Made by a program: the position numbers and the translations under genes
Shown here: positions 12,259 through 22,700 of the stretch, in pieces
Layout: each line of letters starts with the position of its first letter
How positions within the stretch are numbered: the first letter of the stretch is position 1
Assembly: GCF_001625305.1 (NCBI RefSeq)
Contig: NW_017802492.1
Span: 945,022-1,009,021, forward strand
Length of the DNA stretch: 64,000 nt
Reading direction: 5' to 3'
Source: Branchiostoma belcheri
Taxonomy: Eukaryota > Chordata > Leptocardii > Amphioxiformes > Branchiostomatidae
The notes under the pieces: generated by a model
The model's input: only the letters and a program-made list of their open reading frames with translations
Database searches by the model: none
What the model was told of the DNA's origin: nothing

Positions 12259-13802
12259 CTAGATATTAGTTAGGAATGTGAACTCTTTCAGAAATGACAA
12301 CAAAGAGCACTGGGAGGGCCTAGCTGAGTTTCAACAATGGCATTTAGAATGAAAAAATTCAGAGGATCGCAAATATGCCCTTTCCCAACATCTTTCATTG
12401 TCATTTTCAAGGGTCTGCATGGGGGATGTCCCGATCACGCTTTGCGCGCTAGGTTCTGTAAGGCAGCGACTGCGATTTACCTTTGTTCAGGTTGGTTTCA
12501 CGTAGATACATTTGATATCAAATCTTCTACTTCATTAAAGTATGCAAATGGAAAGGTGAGAAATTCTGCAATGCAACGACCCCGTATTACGGTTCACTTA
12601 ATATACTGGCTGGACGTTTTACTAATCATACAATACGTTTAACGGTGAATAGAACGACCCGGCTTGGCATTATGCAAAACTAAAACGGCTGATTACGCAT
12701 TGCGGCATGCAGACCCCATTTTTGAAAGAGTTCATAAATAAAAGTAGACTCACAGTCAAGTCCGATGTTCTCTTGTCTCGTAGCTGTGGTGACAGGTCCC
12801 TCAGAAACACAGACAAATCCTCCTTGAATATGGAAGAGTGACTGGAACACTGGCAGGTCCTCCAGGAAAATGGACAGGAACGCAGGATAGCTGACAAGTC
12901 CCACAATGTCAAGCTTTGGGTGTAAAAGAAATACACATTCAGAAAAATCACTGAGGCTAACTATAACTGTTATAATACAGAGCATCATACATTGCAATAT
13001 AGTCATCATTTGTTTAAGTTATAAAACCTGCGGAGGCAAGAGTTCATGCTTTGATTAATAGTGAACATTCAAGCAAAGATACACACAGAATATAATGACC
13101 ACAGAAAATCAATTGAAATACATTTCACATAAAATATCACATCAAGACAATCAATATGACAAGTTAACACACATGTTGACAGAATATTAAAGAAACATCA
13201 ATTCACTATTATAGACAATGGCAAATTGAATCAGACATGAAATACCTCATTTCAGAACAGTTTACCATTACAACACATGAAATGCATTTCAAACATCAGT
13301 TCTAGCACAGCTCATATTGTTGATAGAACACGTTCAATATGGGAAAAGATGGCATACATACATGTATAAACGCCCCACAACGGCCGTTTTACTAAATGCA
13401 GTTTTAAGCCTACTCTCCAAGCAGAGGTTTGGGGGCTTTGTATTTTTAGGCTTTTTTATCGGGGTTTCGATGTTTTGTACTGAATTTTTGGTGGGAAACA
13501 AAATTCAGTACAAAAGAGAAACCCCGATAAAAAAAGCCTAAAAACACACCAAAAATAACACCAAATCAAAACCTCAGCTTGGAGAGTAGTTTAACTTTAA
13601 GCCCAGGGAAGCAAGTCGCCACAAATAATCCACACCATTCTGTGTTTTAGCTTCATTTCAGTACAAATACGTTCGGTCCGAATAGTCACGATTATATAAA
13701 GGACAATGTTAAGAGCGACTCACCAGCTAAAACGAGTGTAGTGCGTCTTCGAAGACGAATTTTACCGCAGAGCTCTTTCCCTTCCATCCACACTCCGGCC
13801 AT
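12259..13802 (-). CDS. Small three-exon gene, product unknown
   Basis: I do not recognise the product. Three minus-strand pieces join with compatible phases. Exon 1 is 13802-13724 (ATG GCC GGA start, 26 codons plus one base, strong GTGAGT donor). Exon 2 is 12966-12754 (acceptor TTATAACAG, GTGAGT donor). Exon 3 is 12323-12259 (acceptor AAACTCAG, TAG stop). The total is 118 residues. Features are a basic stretch (KIRLRRR, about residues 14-20) and a hydrophobic middle (about residues 50-70, containing DIVGLVSYPAF and SIFLEDL). No signal peptide or known motif is seen. Both introns hold inverted-repeat elements (13411-13589 and 12411-12716), as expected for tolerated intronic insertions. The frame stays open upstream of the ATG to a possible acceptor (CTTATCAG), so more 5' exons may exist. 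Exon 3 is the least certain. Confidence 0.42.
12411..12716. repeat. Short inverted-repeat element in an intron
   Basis: Ends GGGTCTGCATG (12411) and CATGCAGACCC (to 12716) form terminal inverted repeats around about 300 bp of non-coding sequence that is GC-richer than its surroundings. It lies inside the second intron of the small minus-strand gene. Confidence 0.55.
13411..13589. repeat. Hairpin element in an intron
   Basis: The arms TACTCTCCAAGC and GCTTGGAGAGTA close a near-continuous hairpin. The inner halves (TTTTTTATCGGGGTTTC against GAAACCCCGATAAAAAA, and TTTTGTACTGAATTT against AAATTCAGTACAAAA) also pair. About 180 bp, inside intron 1 of the small minus-strand gene. Confidence 0.75.
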
Positions 13803-14184
13803 CTTCCTGCCGCATGGTTTCACCACCTGATAAGGAATCACCAGAATTTGCATATTCTCAATCAAGTAATTAGATTAGATTAAACACCGGTGTGATCTTG
13901 CCACCTGTTAATGAATCATCATAATTTGCATTTCTTTGTTAAGCTTTATAACGTTAAATAGACCAACACTATTTTCATTGTATCATTATTTGCCTTACAA
14001 ATATATCATTCAACCTATAAAATATCCACTCAATCGTTTATTTCAATAAATGACAGCATTACAGTTGGCTTTAACGGGTTTAAATGAGTGTTTGAGAAAC
14101 GTTAAAACTTTGGGTATTTTTTCGCCCTCTGTGTAACTATAACACCCTTTCCCTGGCACCCTCCCCTTCCATCAATTTCTTTCA

Positions 14185-14709
14185 GAAGGCTAGAATCTTT
14201 CTTTCATTGTCATTTCCCCTAAATTAATAGAGCGTTGAATATCTCTATCTGAACTAATAAGGTTTAAAGAATAATCAAACGGCGTATCACTTACCTTTCT
14301 AGAAAGAAACCCTGCTTCTATAGTTCTGACACGTTAAAATCGCGATGGATCAAAAGCGCCACACAGCGGCGATAAAACATCACTGCAGTAATGAGAGCAA
14401 CTGAGCCAACGTATTGCTTCGAAGGTGAAGTGCAGTTCATGGATCAAAAGCGGCCCCTAGCAGTCTGCTGCAGGACTGCAGTAATACGTTGGCTCAGTTG
14501 CTCTTATTACTGCAATGATGTTTCATCGCCGTTGTGGGGCGCTTTTGATCCATGGCGATTTTAACGTGTCAGAAATATAGAAGCAGGGTTTCTTTCTGAA
14601 TAGAGAATTAAGTGATAAGGCAGCAGACTTAAACCTTATTAATTTAGATAGAGAAATTCAATGCAATAAATCTAGGGGAAATGACAATGAAAGAAAGATT
14701 CTAGCCTTC
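14185..14709. repeat. Large inverted repeat, about 525 bp
   Basis: The left half from AGAAGGCTAGAATCTTTCTT and the right half ending AAGAAAGATTCTAGCCTTCA are reverse complements along most of their length. The centre has paired ACTGCAGTAAT blocks and repeated GATCAAAAGCG motifs. No ORF. It is probably a foldback or MITE-type element. Confidence 0.75.
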
Positions 14710-17700
14710 ATCATCATGTGACCTGGATGATATGAGTATATTTTATGAAAGTTTTCCCTTGTTGAATAAATTGTTTGCTGAGCTGGATTATTCAAAGCCT
14801 GTACATTTACACTGTTTCAGAATGTGATGAAGGAATGGACGCCAGATAAGATCCTAGTTTGGCGCGCCCCGTTGTACTTGGCTGATTGAAACAGAACTTC
14901 ACATGTGAACTGGACAACAAACTTTATTTACAAACTTTCAAGAACCAATAAACATGGGATGGTCTACATCCCTAGATATCTCTATAAACAACAACTAATG
15001 CGCTAACCTGTCACAAAACAAAAGAAAACAAAAGCAAATTTGTCTAACATTGCTTCAAGAGCCTATAATGCTTTAATGTTACATGACTATTCTACCTCTG
15101 GTTAAGTCATGATGGCAACATTTCTAAACATCATCTTACTTTGCCATTGGAAAAAGGTATACATTGTACATTGTATTTCATATCAGTCCATCCTTTTTTT
15201 TCAACACTTTGGCAACAAATGGATTGTCACGAGACTTTTTTCCAACTTCTGTAAGTTGAAGCGAGCTCCTTTACTACAATGACATTGATAAAGAAACAGT
15301 GCATAGAAGTGCGTAAGGAAAGTTACAAGGAAACCAACATGTGTAACATGTATTCACACAATGCAAGCCTCTGATACTCTACAAACACAGTTAAACATAA
15401 AATAAGCTAAATGTGCTAAATGTTACAAAAGCCACAAATTTTCCAACAAATCATACGTCAAGGAATGTCTGTATACAATGTTTGAAGTTAGCAAGAACAC
15501 CTTGGTTTTGAAGAGCAACCATCACCTCAAAAGTGAGATGACATCATAGGTTTCTGTGGCATGATATTAAGCAAGAAAACAATTCAAAACAGATCCATTC
15601 TGTCTTTGCTCATAGATCAATAAGTTCAAACACAATCATAAACTTTTCCTGCCATCACCCTTTCTTAGGTACCACACAGTCATGTCTTGTGGAATGTGAA
15701 GAACAGAAGGTTGCAGACTTGCAGTTGAAATATAGATAGAAGATACAGCTCCTTTGCAACTAAGTTCCAGCTAGTAACAATTATGTGTATTATGTGGCTG
15801 TGCCTGTGACAATACAGTCACTAAATTGATCACTGTTTGTCAGATATTTATCCAGCAAACCTTCAAACATTGTTTGATATTGCAAGATGGTATCGTTATC
15901 CACAGAATCATAACTTTACTGTAATAAAATGGCCATTTAAATTTGTTACTTTACTACACAAATCTGGCCATAGTGAAATTAGGCAATTGGAATAATGTGA
16001 TAAAGCTAGATACATGTTAGTAACATTTGCACACTTCTTTAAGTTTGAACATGACACAGTTTCGAAAGAAGTTTGCAAAACTCTTCCTCATGTGATGTGC
16101 TGGGTCAGTAGAGGATGGGAGGAAACATCCTTTCTTGTGTCCTCTCCAGGAGTCTTCAAGACTAGAACAAAAAGAATGGCAGAGTTAAGATTTTATTCAG
16201 TAGTACAAACTTTCGTATCTTCCAGGAGACAAAGGGAACAATGGAGTTTATTTAGGCTCAGTAGTTTTATAATATTCTTCCCCTACCAGTTACACTACAA
16301 TAAACTTCAGCCATACTCTGGAAGTCCTGAGGAGGTTCATCACTACTTTATTACAAGACAAGAATTAGATTATTAGGCTGAGGATATATCAGTATATAAC
16401 GCATGCTGCTAATCAAAGTACATTGTATTTTAGTTTTAAGAATTCATGGAAAATGGGTTCTCTAGTCTTGCAGAAATTTTACTGTTCTATAAAGTGCACA
16501 TTACAGTATTTTCATCATTACCATTGAAAAGCTTGCTATGCAAATTCCTTTCAATGGTGAAATTTTTAATGTACGCAGAGTACAAAGAAGGATGGGGGAG
16601 GCTCATTTTGGATGCAACAGTAGTCCGCAGCCTTCAAGATTAGGAAGGGACATGGTGAAGTTGAAATTAACACCTCTGCCATTGAAACCATGTAGTAGTG
16701 TAGTATTACTTCTGAAGGATTGAAACCAAGTGCATTCTAAACTATGTGTAACACAATGCAATTGTTTTGCTTGGCAAGGTGTGTTAAACCTAAAACCATA
16801 ACCAATAGTGACAAAGTATTCACATTTCAAGGCATTGTATGGCATGGTGTTTAAAACAATCAGGATTTAAATAAAGTTTTAACTTTAATGGTTATGCTCT
16901 TTGCTTCCAGATGGGACGGTTAACTACGTCACTCTGTCTACCATTTTTTTGTAAAACTTTTAACATGTTACATTTAGACATCCTCGCATCAGTTACTTGA
17001 TACTATTGTCTATTCAACACTAAACCAATGACGTAAATAAGGGCTGGGGAACTCCACCCGCCATCTTGAGATTGGGAAAGCAGAAGTTAAGAAGCTTCGT
17101 TGGAAGTCCTTTGCATACCAGAGCACAAAACATCCAAAAAAGGTCTGTAATAAGCCTTTTTGCTATGCTGTACCCTAACAGTAGAATTGAGATATCTGAC
17201 GGAGCTAAGTATAAACTCCTCATAACAAGGAAATTCCATGTTACTTATTTGTTAACATTCCGCATACTAACTTGTAGTAACAGCAATGTGCTCTTCCAGT
17301 ACTAATCCCCTGCATGGTTTTGGCTTGTTAATGTATGTCTTCACTGCATGAACTTTGTACTGACTGTATATATGACTGTCTACATTGTGTAGCTGATTTG
17401 CACAATCTTTCAAGTAACGGTAGTGCATTTGAACCACAGTACAAAGAAAGACAGGCTCAGACTATCATAAATCACATTTTGGCTTCAAGTGAGGTATATT
17501 TCCCTTAGCAATGGTTATCACAGAACCAAAGCCCTGAAAATGAACATTCTGCTGCCAATAGTGCTGTTTGGTGCCAATTACATATGAGTTATGCTGCTTT
17601 ATTTTATATCTTGGATATCTTGGGCACCTAATTTGCATACCCACGGCGGTCGGTTGCTGGGCTAAAAGTCACATTACTAGCTATAGGGAGGTATTGGGTT

Positions 17701-18400
17701 ACAGAACGTGTTCGAACATGGCCGCGTGGGAGTCCCGCCCGGCCCGGGGGTAACGGGTAAAATTTAAAAATTAACAAAAGTAATTGTAGAGTAAATACTC
17801 GTCAACGAAGTGATTTTGTTTACCTTAAATGTTATTCTTCCACTGCCTTTGCTCAACTTTGTGTCTTTTGCTTCCAAATGAGATCAATTTCGGATTTCAA
17901 AAAGGGTTCACGAGAACCAAACAACTGATTTTAAGGGGCCCCAAATATAAAAAGTAAGGTTTGATTTGGGATTTTTAGAAATATTGCAGTAGGTTTAAAC
18001 TTTATGTCCTAGGATTCTTTTATTTTTCAACTAAAACTTGAATTACAACCCAAAAAAGAGCTAAAATCACAGTTTTTTCAACTTTAAATAGCGATAATTC
18101 ATTATGGCAGCCATATTTAAAAAATCGTTGCTCTCCCAAACAAGCCCTCAATGATATAATTTGAACAATTTTTGGGAGTGGTTAAAATACCATGTTTGCA
18201 TGCATGTGATGCTACTTGGATTTGGGGACCTGGATTTTAAGAGCGTCAACAAGAATTCTGACCTTCAAGGTCACCCACGATGACGGCAGTAGCTTCGTTA
18301 CATGTTACATATCCACTATAAAATCACGGCATAGATGTAATGTTTTGAAAACGGTTCATATTTGTGGAAAGGTTGATTTTTCCTGTTCCGTGGTTCCCAT
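14710..18400. other. Non-coding stretch, no supported gene
   Basis: Short open frames (for example 16014-16376, plus) have no recognisable domain, no splice partners and A/T-biased composition. A CAAGATGGCGGG motif lies on the minus strand near 17065, of the YY1 type often found at animal promoters, but the ATG it contains leads to a 14-codon ORF only. A polyadenylation-like signal for the minus strand (TTTATT) lies near 14920, so part of this could be a long 3' UTR. Confidence 0.35.
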
Positions 18401-18429
18401 GTAAAAAAGGGCTTGAAGTAGCAGGTTGT

Positions 18430-19090
18430 AGCGGGTTTTCTGTAAATGACCGCGGGTAACCCTGGATTGAACGCCTGTTCGGTTCAAATGACGTCATATC
18501 GAACAAGATTTGCAGATTCGGGGAGTTCGATCTCCATAGTAGCAGAGTGGGACTTTTGGGCCCAAATCTGACCATCATGACCATTTTGTCCCACCTGGCC
18601 CCATCACCCGTAAAAATGATCAAGGGACATCAAACTATCTATATATAGAATTTGTCTAATTGTGCGTGGACAGGGTTTCTCGTCCTGGCCTAAATGTCAG
18701 GAATCTTTCATAAGTATTTGAGAAAGAGTATGTTAGTTGAACACACACCACTAGTACTTAACCAGTGGACTAGCCTCTTGCTGTAGTGATTGCGCAACTG
18801 TGGCTGGTGATTGTGAAACTGTGTGGCTGAAGGTCTGTTGAACAAACAGGACTGCCCTATTCACCACGTGGTGCTGAGAGGACTTCAACTTTTAACAAGT
18901 TTATAATTTGTCTCACTCGGTTGGGTTAAGGCGGCCTAGGCTGATATTCATGTTCGAGTTCGGGCGTGTGTCTGCACGATGGCCACAGACATGTTTCGAA
19001 CCCGAATCACGTTCCACCATGTTTGATATGACGTCATTCGAATAGAACGCGTGTTCGAATTCGGGGTTACCGACGGTCATTTGTATGTTT
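18430..19090. repeat. Interleaved inverted repeat with ATGACGTCATATC arms
   Basis: The segment at about 18430-18510 (AATGACCGCGGGTAACCC followed by CAAATGACGTCATATC) is matched in reverse complement by about 19010-19090 (GATATGACGTCATTCG followed by GGGGTTACCGACGGTCATTT). A related piece (ACAGAACGTGTTCGAACATG) occurs near 17700. The right arm also lies inside the element at 18917-19654, so the two structures overlap. Confidence 0.5.
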
Positions 19091-19654
19091 CCCCTGTAAA
19101 CCCGCGTTGTTACGCATTTTATTCACGGAGTATGACATAAACGGCTTTGCGCGCAGCTGAAAACAACATAATTGATCTTTAGAGTAATCCATCTTAACGT
19201 ATCACTTTTTTATCAAAATTGTCCGAGGCTATTTTGCATATAAGTCGATATTTTTTAACTGTGGCGATTTTTTAACGAAAAATGACAGAAAAATAGCTGT
19301 TTCTGTTGTTTTTGGCCCAAAAAAACAATGTAACTGTCATTTAAAACAAAATAGCCTCGGACAAAAATAATAAATAGGGGGTTGGCTTTCTACTTGTAAA
19401 ATATCATGTTGAAAGGTGTTGTTACCGCTTGCGCGTAAAGCCATGAAGTGAACAGCTTTTTTTTAACCAAAATGTTGATTTTTAACCCAAAAATCCAGAA
19501 GTAGTAAAAACAAAATAACCTTTATTCAATGTGTTTCAAGTACTACTAGAACTGTGTGAAGTTTAGTTGTGGTGCGACCAAGCTATCAAAAGTTACAGAC
19601 ATATGTATGAAATACTACTCATAGTATGCCATAGGCTGCCTTAACCCAACCGAG
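18917..19654. repeat. MITE with CTCGGTTGGGTTAAGGC termini
   Basis: The left end CTCGGTTGGGTTAAGGC and right end GCCTTAACCCAACCGAG are terminal inverted repeats about 740 bp apart. The interior is non-coding and includes shorter inverted pairs (GCCTCGGACAA against TTGTCCGAGGC). It lies just upstream of the first TIR receptor gene. Confidence 0.7.
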
Positions 19655-19772
19655 CATGCAGCATGGTGAAAGATATCATTATAACTTTCTTATACTTTAA
19701 CTGATTACAAATCTTGTTGTCTCTCTCATTGTCCTTCATATATTCCATTCATTCTTGTTGCTCAGGAAAAAG

Positions 19773-22700
19773 ATGATTCTACCAGCTGCATTATTCATCA
19801 TACTTCAAGTATTTGGTTATCTGTGCACAAATTCACTGGCAACACCCTTAATAAGTGAGTGTTTGTATGTGTTGATGGTATTCTTGAAGTAATGTGTGAT
19901 GTAAAAGTCAGCTGAAGATCAATATCACATAATGTTATACACTGTATTTACAATTTGGTGTTATTTGTGTAATCAATGTGGAAATTCTATGGCCTCCATT
20001 AAGGTACCATTTATCTGCCAGGTTACATACATCCACCACTGATGAAAAACAGAGAGATGTGCAGCACCCACAGGAATGCACAGTAATTATATGGAGGGGG
20101 TATCATACTTTGGGAGGCTGCATCCAGGAGACCTGTTTATTTATTATTATTTTATTTATTCAATTAGATGCAATTTCCAGACATACATGTATGCAAAATG
20201 AAATTTTGATTACAAATTTAAAAGACATAATTTGTAAAGTTAATGAGAAAATGTTATGCTGTTGTTGTTAATGTAAGAAATGTTACATTATACTATTAGC
20301 GACAAATTTGAAAGTTTTTCTTTATCCTGACCACTTGCCTTGCCTAGGGTTCTACGATGGGAATGTATCCTTACCACTATACATCACAAACGTGCAGAAT
20401 GACTACAAGTACATCTGCCTGAGGGATACTAGTAACTTCTTTGAAAGAGCTTGTTTGGAAACAAATGGCACGAGGAGCTTCCGCATTGAATATAGCAACT
20501 ATGATGGTACAGATACAGATACAGATGGTAAAATTATACAACATACTTTTTTAATATGAAAATGGCTTTTAACTAAGATAGAAGCTTCACATGTATTTCT
20601 TTAAAGTTAATTCACTCCTTAGTGATAAAGCATGTAGAAGCAATGGTGGGTTTGGGGTACATGTATGTGTGCACAAGGAACATCACAAAGGGATGCCCTA
20701 TTCTGCATCACAAAAATGATCGCATTTTAAAGCATAAAATTATCTGTAAGACTGTAAGACCCCGTTCATACCAGACTTTAAAAAAAAACAGTTGAAACCA
20801 CTAAATAATTGGCGAGGGAAAACCTGACTAAAAATTCTAGCGTTCATACTAGACTTAACATAACCGGTTTTGTAAAAATCCTGTCCGGTGAATATCCAAT
20901 TAATTGGCCGTGATAATAATGCAGTCTGCAATTCCTCCCGCTCTTCCGATTGTTGTCCTTGGCCTTCTTGTATGTCGTCTTCAGGTTTTTCATCTTACCG
21001 TGGCACTGCTCTGTTATCTTCAAGAAATCAACTTGACTGAAATTTACAGGTATTACTAAACATTTTTGTTTCGGTACAGCTCCCCCCCCCCACAGCTTTT
21101 TTGGCGACTCCTGCTGTCCAAAAATAGATATCAGGAGCTTGGTCCTGCCCGCCGACCAGGTTGCATAAAAAATTATGCTGATTCCATCGCCAAATTAAGA
21201 AAAACCATGAAAAAAAAAACAGTGGAAATGAACTCAAAACAACGCAATCAAAAAGCTTGGAGGTCACACACGGCCCAGATGCTGACCCTGTGAACCTGGA
21301 ATTATGACGTAAAAAAACGACCAGGTTTTCGGCGGGAAAAAAACTCAAAAACCCTACGTAGTACCAAAGAGGTTGTTTTTAAAAATTGGATTTAAACCCC
21401 TAAAAACCAGTTGATTTGCATTCACACTACTAAATAAAAACCTGTTTTTGAAAAACCGGTTGAAACCGCTAAATAAAAGTCTGTTATGAACGTGGTATTT
21501 ATTGCTTTCTGATGCGTGTCCTCATGGTAGTCATGACTTTTTATGTAAACTTTGAACATAAATCTGTACTTTCACATATATTGTACATTATATAATATAT
21601 TATATCTTCCTTTCTAGGTGAATTTACGCAGTCCTGTGAAGGAAACAATAATTCTGTCAACGGCATCGCCGTGTTATTTGTAGTTACTGTAGTAATTGCA
21701 GCATTAGCTGGAATGCTGGCCGGTGCAGTCTTGTCCTACTGGTACTTTTACGAAATGGCTGAGGATAGGTGTAAAAAAAACCAAGGTAAGTGAATAAACA
21801 AGCAATGAAATCATTTAAAACAATACTTGTCTCCTGCAAATTTAGGCATTATTTGCTCCTACCGTGACACGTTCTTGAGTAAATCTTACGCTAACATAAT
21901 TATCATCCAGCCCATATTTACTATAATTGTGTTATATGGGCTAAGCCTTATATTATGGTACATGCATTTTTTTAAAAGTCTCACATAGGATAATATCCAA
22001 ATGATAAGCTGTGTGGATAAGAAACCTTTGAATCTGGCTAAAAGTGGACTTTGATCTGTGTTGTGTACATATATGTACCATATGATGTATTTATAATAAA
22101 ATTGTTGCTCAGGGAATTATCAACTGGTTAAAGATGAGGTATTAGATGTATAATAATTGACACATTGTCAGTATTTCTATGAGAAATTTACCTTCACTAA
22201 TTTATCTATATTACTAAGGCCATACCAATTTAATTTGTTGGTTCTGGGATTTTTTCATAAAAATATGAAGCAGGAGGGCAAAAAAATCAAATAAAAACAG
22301 GTCTAGGCATCCTATTATAGCCCAAAATGCTACAAAAGGAGCCATAAAGTCAACACAAAAGGCTGGGTTAAACAATGAATTTTGAACTTTTAATCAAACC
22401 ACTGCATTGATAAATGGAAAAACTGTAGGAACTAGGAAGAAAAGCACTTTCCTCTACTGTTAGGGGCAAAATACAAGCATTTTTTTAAGATTTAAATTCA
22501 GAACCAAAATCTTTTTTTTTTTTTGCAAATTTGAAAAAAAAGAAGAGGTGATCATGAATCTGAGAACCAACAAATTAAATTAGTGTGGCCTAAGTATATT
22601 TTGGGCTTACCTCATATCAAGTTTGTACATTTACAATCTTGCCATCCACCAAAATGAAAATACACTAGAACATAGTATACAAAATCATGACTGAATGTGC

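Noticed and set aside
16014..16376. 120-codon plus-strand open frame
   Set aside because: It has no recognisable domain, no splice partner and A/T-rich composition. It is a likely chance frame in non-coding DNA.
17020..17223. Minus-strand frame with an AAGATGGCGGG motif
   Set aside because: The ATG in the motif opens only 14 codons with no usable donor, so it is at most a promoter-type motif.
21028..21348. 106-codon minus-strand frame in intron 2 of TIR gene A
   Set aside because: It lies within an inverted-repeat element and resembles no transposase or other known protein.
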